Shown here in pieces: positions 29,349 to 38,456 of a stretch of 64,000 bases of DNA. Position 1 is the first letter of the stretch, and every line of letters begins with the position of its first letter. The notes beneath the pieces are model-generated. The model ran no database searches. It saw only the letters and a program-made list of their open reading frames with translations, and was not told the origin of the DNA. The DNA is taken from the NCBI GenBank assembly GCA_002163115.1, contig MAAI01000066.1, positions 1-64,000 on the forward strand, given 5' to 3'. The DNA comes from Methylophaga sp. 41_12_T18 (GTDB taxonomy: Bacteria > Pseudomonadota > Gammaproteobacteria > Nitrosococcales > Methylophagaceae). A program made the translations under genes and the position numbers.

Positions 29349-30761
29349 ATGATCAAAAGAGTCATCACCGGAAAACGTTTGTTCGTACTGGATACCAATG
29401 TACTGATGCACGACCCCACTTCACTATTTCGGTTTGATGAACATGACATTTTCATACCTATGGTCGTATTAGAAGAATTAGATCGAGGTAAAAAAGGCCT
29501 ATCTGAAGTGTCACAGAATGTAAGGCAAGTGAGTCGTTTTCTAGATGAATTAATGCTGAAAGTTGGTGATAGTGAAGCTATCGCTCATGGTATTCCCCTC
29601 CCTGATATTAGAATTGAAGATGAATCCCCCGCTAATGGTCGCTTGTTTTTCCAAACCACGCAGATGGAACATGAGTTACCTAAGGACCTGCCCGGCCATC
29701 AAGCAGACAATGCTATTTTAGCCATTGCCATTAGCCTACAAAAATCTAGCCCCGACACCACAGTCACCCTCGTTTCCAAAGACATTAACCTACGCATCAA
29801 AGCAACGGTGATGGGTATCCATGCCGAAGACTATTACAACGATAAAGTACTTGATGATGTTGACTTGCTCTATCACGGTTCAACAGAACTTGCTGCTGAC
29901 TTTTGGGATGATCTCAATCGTTTAGAATCGTGGACAAATGATGGTCGCACTTTCTACCAAATTGAAGGAGATGTCGTTAAAGATTGGTATTGTAACCAGC
30001 TGGTTTATTCTCCAGATGAAAGCCATGCCATCGAAGCCGTGGTCAGAAAAATCAGTGATGGCGCAGCCGATATCGAGTTGATACATGATTATCGTAAAGA
30101 CAGTCATGCCATTTGGGGCATTACCGCCCGTAACCGAGAACAAAACTTTGCCTTAAACTTATTAATGGACCCAGCAGTCGACTTTGTCAGCTTGCTCGGT
30201 CAGGCTGGCACCGGAAAAACATTATTAACCCTTGCTGCTGCACTCACTCAAACCATTGAGCACAAGCAGTATATTGAAATCATCATGACCCGTGTCACTG
30301 TGCCAGTCGGTGAAGATATAGGTTTTCTACCTGGCACTGAAGAAGAAAAAATGACGCCATGGATGGGGGCATTAATGGATAACCTTGAAGTGCTCAATAA
30401 AACAGAAGTAGGTGATGATTGGGCACGGCAAGCAACCAATGACTTATTACAAAGTCGTATTAAAATTCGCTCACTTAACTTTATGCGCGGTCGTACTTTT
30501 TTAAACCGCTTTATCATTATCGACGAAGCGCAAAACTTAACCTCAAAACAAATGAAAACCCTTATCACCCGTGCCGGACCAGGCAGTAAGATTGTCTGCT
30601 TAGGTAATATCGCTCAGATTGATACTCCTTATCTCAGCGAGACTACTTCTGGTTTGACCTACGTTGTTGACCGCTTTAAAAACTGGGAGCATGGTGGTCA
30701 TATCACCTTATTAAGAGGTGAGCGTTCACGGTTAGCAGACTTTGCTTCCGAACATCTCTAA
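29349..30761 (+). CDS. phoH2: PIN-PhoH ATPase/RNase fusion (PhoH2 type)
   Basis: A 470-residue cytosolic fusion. An N-terminal PIN nuclease domain (about 8-150; FVLDTNVLMHD, LEELDRGKKG, DNAILAIA, LVSKDINLRIKA) carries the acidic metal site. A C-terminal PhoH ATPase has Walker A GQAGTGKTL from 284 and Walker B FIIIDEAQNLT. PhoH2 proteins are ATP-dependent RNA helicase/RNases. AAGGAG lies 9 bases upstream of the ATG. It is divergent from metH and separated from the PilZ gene by a long hairpin. Confidence 0.9.
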   Translation: MIKRVITGKRLFVLDTNVLMHDPTSLFRFDEHDIFIPMVVLEELDRGKKGLSEVSQNVRQVSRFLDELMLKVGDSEAIAHGIPLPDIRIEDESPANGRLFFQTTQMEHELPKDLPGHQADNAILAIAISLQKSSPDTTVTLVSKDINLRIKATVMGIHAEDYYNDKVLDDVDLLYHGSTELAADFWDDLNRLESWTNDGRTFYQIEGDVVKDWYCNQLVYSPDESHAIEAVVRKISDGAADIELIHDYRKDSHAIWGITARNREQNFALNLLMDPAVDFVSLLGQAGTGKTLLTLAAALTQTIEHKQYIEIIMTRVTVPVGEDIGFLPGTEEEKMTPWMGALMDNLEVLNKTEVGDDWARQATNDLLQSRIKIRSLNFMRGRTFLNRFIIIDEAQNLTSKQMKTLITRAGPGSKIVCLGNIAQIDTPYLSETTSGLTYVVDRFKNWEHGGHITLLRGERSRLADFASEHL

Positions 30762-30821
30762 ATCTGGCATAATTAATGATTAGATTTTTAATTTAGTGAT
30801 AACGTGACGCTAGTTTGACGC

Positions 30822-30855
30822 CGAGATAGTCCGACATAATACTCGGACTATCTCG
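30822..30855. repeat. Perfect 13-bp inverted repeat between phoH2 and the PilZ gene
   Basis: CGAGATAGTCCGA (30822-30834), loop CATAATAC, TCGGACTATCTCG (30843-30855). No T-run follows on either strand, so it is not a standard terminator. It may still stop or shield the phoH2 transcript, or act as an operator for the gene starting at 30918. Confidence 0.65.
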
Positions 30856-30917
30856 CTTCAATTGAACAAGGCCTTAGTCACGCTGTCAGATATAGCCAAT
30901 AATCTGGAGATTATATA

Positions 30918-31538
30918 ATGGTATCTAACGTTTCAACGCAAGCTGATCGTCGTGAATATTTTCGTATCAACGACTCCGTTTTTGTCGAGTTTCGCTCGGT
31001 CAATGACGATGAAGCTGAAACGCTCAGTCAAGTATTGAATGATCCATTACACAGCGCCAATAGTCAGGAAAAAAGCCAGTTTAGAACATTGCAAACCGCC
31101 TTTGCTCATCTAACCGATCAAATCAGCCAACATGATCGTGAAATAGCGAGAGCACTGCGTTTACTTGATGAAAAGATCAACCTAATCAACCATGCAGTGC
31201 AACGCCAACAAAATAAGTCAGATGATAATCAACTCGTTGAGGCTAATTTAAGTGGCGGCGGTATCGCATTTATGGCTTCACAACAGATTGATGCCAAAGA
31301 AGCAGTAGAAATAAAAATTGAACTGCAACCAACCGGCACCTACATTCATACCGTTGCCAATGTTATTTCTTGTACTAAAGCTGAAGATGCAGCCAATCCA
31401 GAGGCGCCTTATTACATGCGCCTTGTTTTCACTTATATGAGTGAAGTAGATCGCAGCCTCTTGATCAAACATATCTTAAATCGCCAAGCTGAAATCATCC
31501 GTTACAACAGTAATCAACTTGGGGTCAGCCATTTATAA
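30918..31538 (+). CDS. PilZ-domain protein with a long helical insertion
   Basis: 206 residues, cytosolic. The first PilZ half-motif RREYFR is at about 11-16, but the second, NLSGGG, comes only near residue 109. Between them lies a long helical stretch (FRTLQTAFAHLTDQISQHDR, then ALRLLDEKINLINHAV) with heptad character. The rest is beta-rich (VEIKIELQP, HTVANVISC, YYMRLVFTYM) and ends in a helix. PilZ domains bind c-di-GMP through these two motifs. A helix-inserted, oligomeric PilZ class has been described in xanthomonads, and this may belong to it. A GGAG ribosome binding site precedes the ATG. Confidence 0.75.
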   Translation: MVSNVSTQADRREYFRINDSVFVEFRSVNDDEAETLSQVLNDPLHSANSQEKSQFRTLQTAFAHLTDQISQHDREIARALRLLDEKINLINHAVQRQQNKSDDNQLVEANLSGGGIAFMASQQIDAKEAVEIKIELQPTGTYIHTVANVISCTKAEDAANPEAPYYMRLVFTYMSEVDRSLLIKHILNRQAEIIRYNSNQLGVSHL

Positions 31539-31546
31539 ATCATTGT

Positions 31547-32203
31547 ATGTCTAATACCATTTTATACAGCTTTCGTCGCTGTCCTTATGCGATGCGAGCA
31601 CGATTAGCTATTGCTAATAGCCAAATAACTGTTGAACTACGTGAAGTTGTATTACGCGATAAACCGCAACAACTGCTCGATATTTCAGCCAAAGCCACCG
31701 TGCCGGTCCTAATCAGCAACGATAATACCCTTATCGATGAAAGCTTAGATATTATGCTGTGGGCACTCAACCAAAACGATCCTGAAAACTGGTATCAAAG
31801 CCTCACTCAAAGTCAGTTACAACTTAGCCAACAATTGATAGCCGACAATGATGGTGAATTTAAATATTATCTCGATCGCTATAAATATGCCGATCGCTAT
31901 CCTGAGCACAGTCAAGACTATTACCGCCAGCAAGCTGAACAACAGCTACAAATATTAGAGCAGCACCTACAACAACATCGTTACCTAATTACCGATCGAG
32001 TCACTTATGCCGACATGGCTATCTTGCCATTTATTCGTCAATTTGCCTTTGCAGATAAACACTGGTTTGATCAAAGTCCTTATCCTTTGCTTCAAACATG
32101 GCTAAACGAGTTTATAGAATCTGAATTATTCACCACTATCATGCCTAAATTCAAACAATGGCAAAGTGATGCTGATATAACACTTTTCCCCTCGGCACAT
32201 TAG
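31547..32203 (+). CDS. Glutathione S-transferase family protein
   Basis: 218 residues. A thioredoxin-like N-terminal domain has a CPYA motif (FRRCPYAMRARLAI, Cys near residue 12), and the cis-Pro segment is ATVPVLI. An all-helical C-terminal domain contains VTYADMAILPFIRQF with the N-capping box. The Cys active site resembles omega/Grx2-like GSTs that do thiol-disulfide exchange rather than classic Tyr/Ser GSTs. It follows the PilZ gene by 8 bases and is probably cotranscribed. The substrate is unknown. Confidence 0.85.
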   Translation: MSNTILYSFRRCPYAMRARLAIANSQITVELREVVLRDKPQQLLDISAKATVPVLISNDNTLIDESLDIMLWALNQNDPENWYQSLTQSQLQLSQQLIADNDGEFKYYLDRYKYADRYPEHSQDYYRQQAEQQLQILEQHLQQHRYLITDRVTYADMAILPFIRQFAFADKHWFDQSPYPLLQTWLNEFIESELFTTIMPKFKQWQSDADITLFPSAH

Positions 32204-32304
32204 CTCCCAACAACAACGCTTGTCATATTGACTTAGTGATAAAAAATCAGCACAGTAAGTGAACTCATAAATAACTGTAACCATCTAATTCCTAAACTCT
32301 AAAT

Positions 32305-32946
32305 ATGCACATTCCAGCCAAATTCAAAGAAACTGATTTAGACACTTTGTATCAATTGATCACTGAATATCCCTTGGCTACGTTAATTACCTCAGACGCT
32401 GGAGAGCTTGATGCTTGTCACATCCCTTTTTATCTCAATAAATCTATTCTAGTGAAGTAGTACTGCAAAGTCATATAGCTAAAGCCAATGACCTTTGGCA
32501 AACCTGTAGTAATGAACCAGGTTGTCTTGCTAATTTTTCATGGCCCCAATAGCTATATCAGTCCTAACTTTTACCCATCAAAAAAATCAACCGGCAAGGT
32601 TGTGCCCACATGGAACTATGCTGTGGTCCACGTAAAGGGACAGATAACTTTCAGACATGAAAAGGAGTGGCTACTGCAACTTCTCGAAAACCTTTCAGAT
32701 TTCCATGAGAAAAAATCACAAGCGAATCCTTGGGCTGTTTCAGATGCTCCACAAGAGTTTACGGACCGGCTTGTAGATGCCGTCGTTGGCATCGAAGTTA
32801 AGATTGAAGATATAGTCGGTAACTTTAAACTCAGCCAAAATAAATCTAATGAAGATTATGCCGGTGTCATAACCGGTTTAGCAAGTTCAGATGATGAGCT
32901 TGATATCTCGGTTGCTAAACAAATGAAAGGTTCCCTGCGAAGATGA
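32305..32946 (+). pseudogene. Frameshifted PaiB-like (FMN-binding) protein gene
   Basis: Three pieces together make one PaiB-type protein. Frame A (32305-32460) reads MHIPAKFKETDLDTLYQLI to HIPFYLNKSILVK and stops. From about 32451 the next frame gives SEVVLQSHIAKANDLWQT. From about 32520 the first frame resumes with LLIFHGPNSYISPNFYPSKK and runs to 32946 with VPTWNYAVVH, WAVSDAP and the terminal KLSQNK. PaiB/FMN-binding negative regulators are about 205-210 residues. Two compensating frameshifts break it. Recent decay or two sequencing errors are both possible. Confidence 0.8.
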
Positions 32947-32968
32947 ACTAAGTATTGTTCTATTTTTT

Positions 32969-33463
32969 CTATTGGCTAATCACTTCTAAAACAAGTTCAT
33001 TCACTTCCGGCGCCAGATCGAGAGATAGCTCATCAAAGGTATACCGATGTTGATTGTGAATTATCGGCATCACTTTAAGTAATTTTTTACCCAACTCCGT
33101 TTTATTAAACTCAATGATGTTTTGTAGTTCATCTACAGTGAAATGCTGATCGTAGATCGGATAAACCATATTGTTAAACTTATCTTTCTCAGCGATTTGT
33201 TGTTCAACCGCCGTTTCAACTATGGCTGTAATTTGTTGCAATATCGCTTTGCTCAGCTCTGGTTGTGATTGTTGTAAAACAGAGGTGATTTGTTGTAAAT
33301 AACTTTCGATGAGTTGCTGGCTAATATCCTGCTCTGCACGGCTGGTTTGTTCAAGCAGGGTCGCAATTAAGTCTTGTTTGTACTGACTGATTTGACTGTC
33401 AGCAAATACTGAGCTGATTGAGAGACTCAATAATGTAATAAATAGCCTAGTAGCCAACTTCAT
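32969..33463 (-). CDS. Secreted DUF2059-type protein
   Basis: 164 residues with a cleavable signal peptide (MKLATRLFITLLSLSISSVFA, cut about 21/22). The mature part is helical and glutamine-rich, ending in a DUF2059-like segment (YDQHFTVDELQNIIEFNKTELGKKLLKVMP). Such proteins are periplasmic and of unknown function. It follows the DUF2721 gene by 4 bases in the same direction, so the two probably form a small operon. Confidence 0.78.
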   Translation of the reverse strand: MKLATRLFITLLSLSISSVFADSQISQYKQDLIATLLEQTSRAEQDISQQLIESYLQQITSVLQQSQPELSKAILQQITAIVETAVEQQIAEKDKFNNMVYPIYDQHFTVDELQNIIEFNKTELGKKLLKVMPIIHNQHRYTFDELSLDLAPEVNELVLEVISQ

Positions 33464-33467
33464 CGTT

Positions 33468-33875
33468 TTATTTATCCCTCAGTTTCGCCACTTTTGTTCT
33501 ATCTAATTCTATTTTCAGTGATTGTTCAGACTTAAGAATTTCAACAAATGAAATAAGCAATGAAATCACCATCATCACCAAACTAATCACAAAACAGACC
33601 TCACCCAAAAATTGTTGCTGCCAAAACAACATCATCATCGCAAATACACAGAATAAAAATGACATCACCCCAAATGCCTGCATGTATTTGATCAGTTTGA
33701 TACGCAAGTTTAAGTTGAGGATCTGACTGATTCGATTGGTTTCATCCTGCGTTTGTAAGTCTTTATTCAAGCTACGAATCACACTGGCTAAGGCTAAATA
33801 ACGGTTGGTATAAGCTAAAAACAACAGGGAGATGCCCGAAAACATAATGGCAGGATCGGTGATATTTAGGTTCAT
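33468..33875 (-). CDS. DUF2721-type membrane protein
   Basis: 135 residues with three predicted membrane helices: about 8-25 (AIMFSGISLLFLAYTNRY), 67-87 and 92-115 (VCFVISLVMMVISLLISF). The text NRYLALASVIRSL after the first helix is typical of DUF2721 proteins. The function is unknown. It sits downstream of the biotin genes on the same strand but 82 bases away, and just upstream of the DUF2059 gene. Confidence 0.75.
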   Translation of the reverse strand: MNLNITDPAIMFSGISLLFLAYTNRYLALASVIRSLNKDLQTQDETNRISQILNLNLRIKLIKYMQAFGVMSFLFCVFAMMMLFWQQQFLGEVCFVISLVMMVISLLISFVEILKSEQSLKIELDRTKVAKLRDK

Positions 33876-33957
33876 GGTAGTAGTCGATCTAAGAGTAATC
33901 GCTCTATTCTAACTAAAACTGCTGTGCACAGAGCAAATCACGATGTTTTATGATGAT

Positions 33958-34617
33958 TTAAATAGCTAAATTTAAAAATGATGTTGCTGATTGTTCTGAA
34001 TTTAATTGTGGCACCACACCTAAACAAGGAGCAGCAATATATTGCTCTAGTGTTTGCACCATTGCCTTTGCCTGCGGACTAGTTTCTAAATCATTGGCAA
34101 CCCAACCAAGTAAGCTCAAACCAGTTTGTTTTATGGCTGCAACAGATAATAGAGCATGGTTGATACAACCTAAGCGAATGCCGACCACCAGCACTACTGG
34201 CAAATTTAACGTACTGGCCAAATCTGCCATGGTATCTGTTTCATTCAAGGGTACTAACCAACCACCAGCACCTTCCACTACTACAACATCAGCTTGTGCT
34301 TGGATTTGTTGATAATGGCTTTTCAGCACATTGATATCAATCGCGGTGGCCGCTTGTTGTGCTGCAATATGCGGTGCAATTGCCGGTGCAAAGGCATAGG
34401 GATTTATCAGCTCATAAGCCAGTTCAACATTGGCTTGTTGTTGTAATGCTAAAGCATCTTCATTGCGTAGACCGGCTTGGGTTTGTTGACAACCACTGGC
34501 AATCGGTTTCATGCCGGCAACGTTTAAACCTTGTTGCTTGAACAATTCAATCAAAGCAACGCTAATGAAGGTCTTGCCCACTTCGGTATCAGTGCCAGTA
34601 ACAAATAGACTCGTCAT
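33958..34617 (-). CDS. bioD: BioD, dethiobiotin synthetase
   Basis: ATP-dependent ring closure of 7,8-diaminopelargonate with CO2 to dethiobiotin. The 219 residues have the P-loop-like GTDTEVGKTFIS at 7-18, the GMKPIASGC substrate motif and VEGAGGWLVPL. Its ATG overlaps the bioC stop by 4 bases (ATGA). It is the last gene of the bioB-F-H-C-D operon. BioA, the aminotransferase needed for the step before, is not in the window. Confidence 0.95.
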   Translation of the reverse strand: MTSLFVTGTDTEVGKTFISVALIELFKQQGLNVAGMKPIASGCQQTQAGLRNEDALALQQQANVELAYELINPYAFAPAIAPHIAAQQAATAIDINVLKSHYQQIQAQADVVVVEGAGGWLVPLNETDTMADLASTLNLPVVLVVGIRLGCINHALLSVAAIKQTGLSLLGWVANDLETSPQAKAMVQTLEQYIAAPCLGVVPQLNSEQSATSFLNLAI

Positions 34618-35519
34618 TCTGATGCTGATCGCCGTGAAATCTGACTAACAGGTACTTTAATCGTGCCATCACTGCTTTGTTGTTGTGCCGGTTCGCTACA
34701 CCAAGCATGGCCATACACCACTTCATAACTTGCCGGTAATACACCTTGTTGGCGAAACTGCTCATAACTGGCAATCATTTTTTGCAGGGCATGTTTGCCA
34801 GTCAAACCTCGACGGCGACCACTATTTACATTGTGTGCTCCCAACTCTTTTAAGTCTTTCATCAAGGCCATGGCGGTGTCGTAAGTTAAGGTCATCCGCT
34901 CTACATCTAACACCGGTTCGGTCAAACCACTATTCATCATCGCCTCACCAATATCATGCATATCATAGAAAATATTCACATGAGGATAATCATCTACCGC
35001 TGCCCAAGACTGACGTAACTCATGTAAGGTATCGGGGCCTAAGGTGGTGAAACTTAATAAACCACCGGGGCGCAATACCCGTTGAATCTCAGCAAAACAT
35101 TTTTGTGGTTCACACCATTGCAACGACAGATTGGCATAGATCATATCGACACTATTATCAGCTAATGGCAATGACTCAGCATCGCCCGCTAAAAAACGTA
35201 CTTTATGTTGACCTGGTAACCAACGTTTTAAACCTAAGTCTTGCTTATAACGACGTTGAGCCTGCTTAAGCATCGCCGGTGCAATGTCGACAGCAATAAG
35301 AGCGGCATCGGGATAATGTTGTGCTAATAAGCTTAAATTTCGGCCGGTGCCTGCACCTAAATCTAAAATGATGTTCGGTTGCAAAGTCACAAACGATAAA
35401 CGCTCTAATAACTCATCGGCCGTTTGCCTTTGCAAGATCGCCACATCATCATATTGCTGAGCGGCATCAGCAAAAGATTGGGCAACGTGGTGTTTGTTTG
35501 GAGTGTATTTAATGCTCAT
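34614..35519 (-). CDS. bioC: BioC, malonyl-ACP O-methyltransferase
   Basis: SAM-dependent methylation of malonyl-ACP, which disguises the pimeloyl precursor as a fatty-acid primer. The 301 residues have SAM motif I ILDLGAGTGRN near 50, motif II IAVDIAPAML, and the post-motif DMIYANLSLQWC. The N-terminal KHHVAQSFADAAQQYDDVA is typical of BioC. It overlaps bioH by 11 bases and bioD by 4 bases. Confidence 0.94.
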   Translation of the reverse strand: MSIKYTPNKHHVAQSFADAAQQYDDVAILQRQTADELLERLSFVTLQPNIILDLGAGTGRNLSLLAQHYPDAALIAVDIAPAMLKQAQRRYKQDLGLKRWLPGQHKVRFLAGDAESLPLADNSVDMIYANLSLQWCEPQKCFAEIQRVLRPGGLLSFTTLGPDTLHELRQSWAAVDDYPHVNIFYDMHDIGEAMMNSGLTEPVLDVERMTLTYDTAMALMKDLKELGAHNVNSGRRRGLTGKHALQKMIASYEQFRQQGVLPASYEVVYGHAWCSEPAQQQSSDGTIKVPVSQISRRSASE

Positions 35520-36273
35520 TAATAAATCGTTCTATCGCTTGCTGACAGGCCAAAGGTTGTGAAATAAACGGTGCATGGCCAGCACCTTTAATAATTTCAC
35601 TATCGACATCTGCTTTTAATTGTTGCACCTCAGCAATGAGTGCAGCAGGAATTAAGGTATCTCGGTCACCGATAATCAGTTGTAATGGACAAGCCAACAT
35701 CGCCAGTTCATTTCTCAGGTCGCTATTGATTAACAATGCTAAACCTTCCTGTAATGCAGCCGTCACTGGAGGAGTACTGTTTGCCAATTGCTCTGTTAAT
35801 TGACGAATAGTGTCTCTGCTTTGTTGTGATCCACGTGCTTGCAGCAATAAGAAACGCTGCAATGTTTGTTGCTGATTGTCAGCCAAATTAGCTGCAAACG
35901 CCTCAAACACTTGGGTATCTACAGCACAGGACCATGTTTCATCTTGTACAAATCGAGGGCTCGCTGCAATTAAACTCAGCTTATTAACTCGCTCTGGAAA
36001 TTGATGAGCAAAAGCAATACTAATTAAACCGCCTAATGACCAACCAATGTAATAAGCTTGCTCAGGCAGTAATGCTGCCATTTTAGCTAATACCACCGGT
36101 AAATCTAAATCACCCTGTTGCCATGAGCTTTGGCCATGGCCAGGTAGGTCAACAAGGTGCAAGGTAAAGTTCTGTGCCAAAGCTTCGGCTAACTCATGCC
36201 AGACAGCACTTTGCATGCTCCAGCCATGCATCAGTACCAAGTCAGGCCCTTGGCCGATGGTATTAATGTACAT
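35509..36273 (-). CDS. bioH: BioH, pimeloyl-ACP methyl ester esterase
   Basis: Alpha/beta-hydrolase that removes the methyl group from pimeloyl-ACP methyl ester and so ends chain growth. The oxyanion segment is LMHGWSMQS, the nucleophile Ser is in GWSLGGL, Asp is in GDRDTLIP and His is in GAGHAPF. ATG at 36273 (MYINTIGQ) is preferred to the in-frame TTG at 36279; it overlaps the bioF stop by 11 bases. The product has 254 residues, like E. coli BioH (256). Confidence 0.93.
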   Translation of the reverse strand: MYINTIGQGPDLVLMHGWSMQSAVWHELAEALAQNFTLHLVDLPGHGQSSWQQGDLDLPVVLAKMAALLPEQAYYIGWSLGGLISIAFAHQFPERVNKLSLIAASPRFVQDETWSCAVDTQVFEAFAANLADNQQQTLQRFLLLQARGSQQSRDTIRQLTEQLANSTPPVTAALQEGLALLINSDLRNELAMLACPLQLIIGDRDTLIPAALIAEVQQLKADVDSEIIKGAGHAPFISQPLACQQAIERFINEH

Positions 36274-37429
36274 GAGCAACGTCTAATGCTGACAACAGTT
36301 GATTAACCTGTTGCTCACTGTGACTCGCCGATAAGGTAATACGTAACCGTGCCGTGCCTGCAGGCACTGTCGGCGGCCGAATAACACCAACCAATAAACC
36401 TTGCTGTTCTAAGGTTTGGCCTAATGCAACAGCTTGTTTGTCATCACCAATGACTATCGGTTGAATCGGTGTATTAGATGGCATTAAGTCCAAGCCTAAT
36501 TGCTGTGCACCCGCTCTAAATTGCTTAATCAAACTGGCTAATTTTTCACGTCGCCAGCTTTGTTGTTGCACTAATTTCAAACTGGTTAAAGTGGCCGCCG
36601 CAACAGCAGCAGGTTGGGCAGTGGTATAGATATAACTGCGTGCTTGTTGAATTAAGGTTTCAATTACCTCTTCATCAGCAGCAACGAAGGCACCGGCAGT
36701 TCCGAATGCTTTACCAAAGGTCGCCATCAAAATAGGTTTATGTTCTAGTTGATAGTGAGTAATTGTACCTTGGCCCTGTTCGCCCAATACGCCAAAACCA
36801 TGAGCATCATCAATAAATACCCCGGCTTGATATTGCTTAGCTAGGTCCATCATTTCGGGCAACGGTGCAATATCGCCATCCATACTAAATACACCATCAC
36901 TAACTATCAGTTTTCGTGCTGAATCACTCGCGGCTAATCGACGCTCTAAAGCTGTCATATCAGCATGAAGGTAACGCTGTTGTTCAGCAGCACTAATTCG
37001 GCCACCATCCAATAACGATGCATGATTTAACTTATCTTGGATAACGGTATCACCACGATCGAGAAGACCATCAATGACCGCTAAATTTGCCATGTAACCA
37101 GTAGAGAATAATAAGGCGCGTTGTTGGCCGGTAAACTCAGCAATGGCTAACTCTAGCTCTTGATGAAAACGACTGTGGCCAGTTAATAAATGGGCAGCGC
37201 CACTGCCGACACCTTCATGTTCAGCTGCAGCGATAAATGCTTGGCTAATTTCTGAGTTTGCAGCTAGACCTAAATAATCATTACTGCAAAATGACACCAT
37301 GTCACGGCCATCAATAATGATATTAACGCCTTGCTGACCGGTGCGAATACGAGGACAACGATAACGTCCCGCCGCTTTACGTTCAGTTAAAGCGGCGGCA
37401 AGCTCGTTATTCCAAGGCAGACTGGCCAC
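36263..37429 (-). CDS. bioF: BioF, 8-amino-7-oxononanoate synthase
   Basis: PLP enzyme condensing pimeloyl-ACP with L-alanine. The 388 residues have the segments CSNDYLGLAA, GSGAAHLLTGH, DDAHGFGVLG and the PLP-lysine motif MATFGKAFGTAG. The start is GTG at 37429, immediately after the bioB TAA, with no clear Shine-Dalgarno, so it is probably coupled to bioB translation. The next in-frame alternatives would remove conserved N-terminal residues. Confidence 0.95.
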   Translation of the reverse strand: MASLPWNNELAAALTERKAAGRYRCPRIRTGQQGVNIIIDGRDMVSFCSNDYLGLAANSEISQAFIAAAEHEGVGSGAAHLLTGHSRFHQELELAIAEFTGQQRALLFSTGYMANLAVIDGLLDRGDTVIQDKLNHASLLDGGRISAAEQQRYLHADMTALERRLAASDSARKLIVSDGVFSMDGDIAPLPEMMDLAKQYQAGVFIDDAHGFGVLGEQGQGTITHYQLEHKPILMATFGKAFGTAGAFVAADEEVIETLIQQARSYIYTTAQPAAVAAATLTSLKLVQQQSWRREKLASLIKQFRAGAQQLGLDLMPSNTPIQPIVIGDDKQAVALGQTLEQQGLLVGVIRPPTVPAGTARLRITLSASHSEQQVNQLLSALDVAHVH

Positions 37430-38422
37430 TTATGCCGCTGAAGAGTGTTTTTCTACTAATGGTGTAATGCCTAAACGCGCGAATAACTGCTGATCATGAT
37501 TGGTATCAGGATTATCGGTTGTTAGTAGCTTGTCACCATAAAAAATTGAGTTGGCACCAGCAAGGAAACTCATTGCTTGCAGTTCATCACTCATAAATTC
37601 ACGGCCAGCAGACAAACGTACAAAGGAGTTCGGCATGATGATACGTGTCACTGCTATCGTGCGTACAAACTCAAAAGCATCTAGGTTTTCAATGCCGTTT
37701 AATGGCGTACCTTCTACCTGTACTAATAAATTGATTGGCACGCTTTCTGGATGACTAGGCATATTTGCCAAGCTGATTAATAAGCCAGCACGATCTTTAC
37801 GTTCTTCTCCCATACCAACGATACCGCCACTGCAGACATGAATATCGGCATTACGCACATAACTCAAGGTATCTAAACGATCTTGGTAAGTACGGGTAGT
37901 AATAATATCGCCATAGTATTCAGGTGAAGTATCCAAATTATGATTGTAATAATCTAAACCGGCTTCTTTTAAACGCGTAGCTTGGTGCTCTTCCAACATG
38001 CCTAAAGTGACACACGTTTCTAAGCCCATGTCTTTCACACCAGAAACCATGTCAGCAACACGTTCTAAATCACGGTCTTTCAGATTACGCCATGCAGCAC
38101 CCATGCAAAAACGACTTGCACCCGACTCTTTTGCTTCTGCTGCGCTTGCTAATACTTTATCTAAAGGCATGATCGGTTCAGCTTTAACTGCTGACTCATG
38201 GTGTGCACTTTGTGGACAATAACCACAATCTTCTGCACAACCACCTGTTTTAATGCTTAATAAGGTACTGATTTGTACTGCATTTGGATCAAAATTTTCA
38301 CGGTGAAGAGTTTGAGATCGGTACATTAAGTCGGCAAAAGGTAAAGCAAATAGTGCTTCTACTTCTTCAGACTTCCAATCGTGACGAATAATTTGGTCGG
38401 TATTTACTTCATTTTCAGGCAT
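37430..38422 (-). CDS. bioB: BioB, biotin synthase (radical SAM)
   Basis: Inserts sulfur into dethiobiotin, using a 4Fe-4S/SAM cluster and a 2Fe-2S sulfur donor. The 330 residues have the radical SAM motif [11 protein letters not shown], the 2Fe-2S cysteine/arginine regions ([23 protein letters not shown]) and the SAGRE motif. It is the first gene of the bio operon. Only 34 bases separate it from the divergent comF, so its promoter must overlap comF. I could not see a BirA-type operator (TTGTAAACC-like arms) there. Confidence 0.96.
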   Translation of the reverse strand: MPENEVNTDQIIRHDWKSEEVEALFALPFADLMYRSQTLHRENFDPNAVQISTLLSIKTGGCAEDCGYCPQSAHHESAVKAEPIMPLDKVLASAAEAKESGASRFCMGAAWRNLKDRDLERVADMVSGVKDMGLETCVTLGMLEEHQATRLKEAGLDYYNHNLDTSPEYYGDIITTRTYQDRLDTLSYVRNADIHVCSGGIVGMGEERKDRAGLLISLANMPSHPESVPINLLVQVEGTPLNGIENLDAFEFVRTIAVTRIIMPNSFVRLSAGREFMSDELQAMSFLAGANSIFYGDKLLTTDNPDTNHDQQLFARLGITPLVEKHSSAA

Positions 38423-38456
38423 GATGTTACTTCAATAGATTTAAATGGATTAAGTC

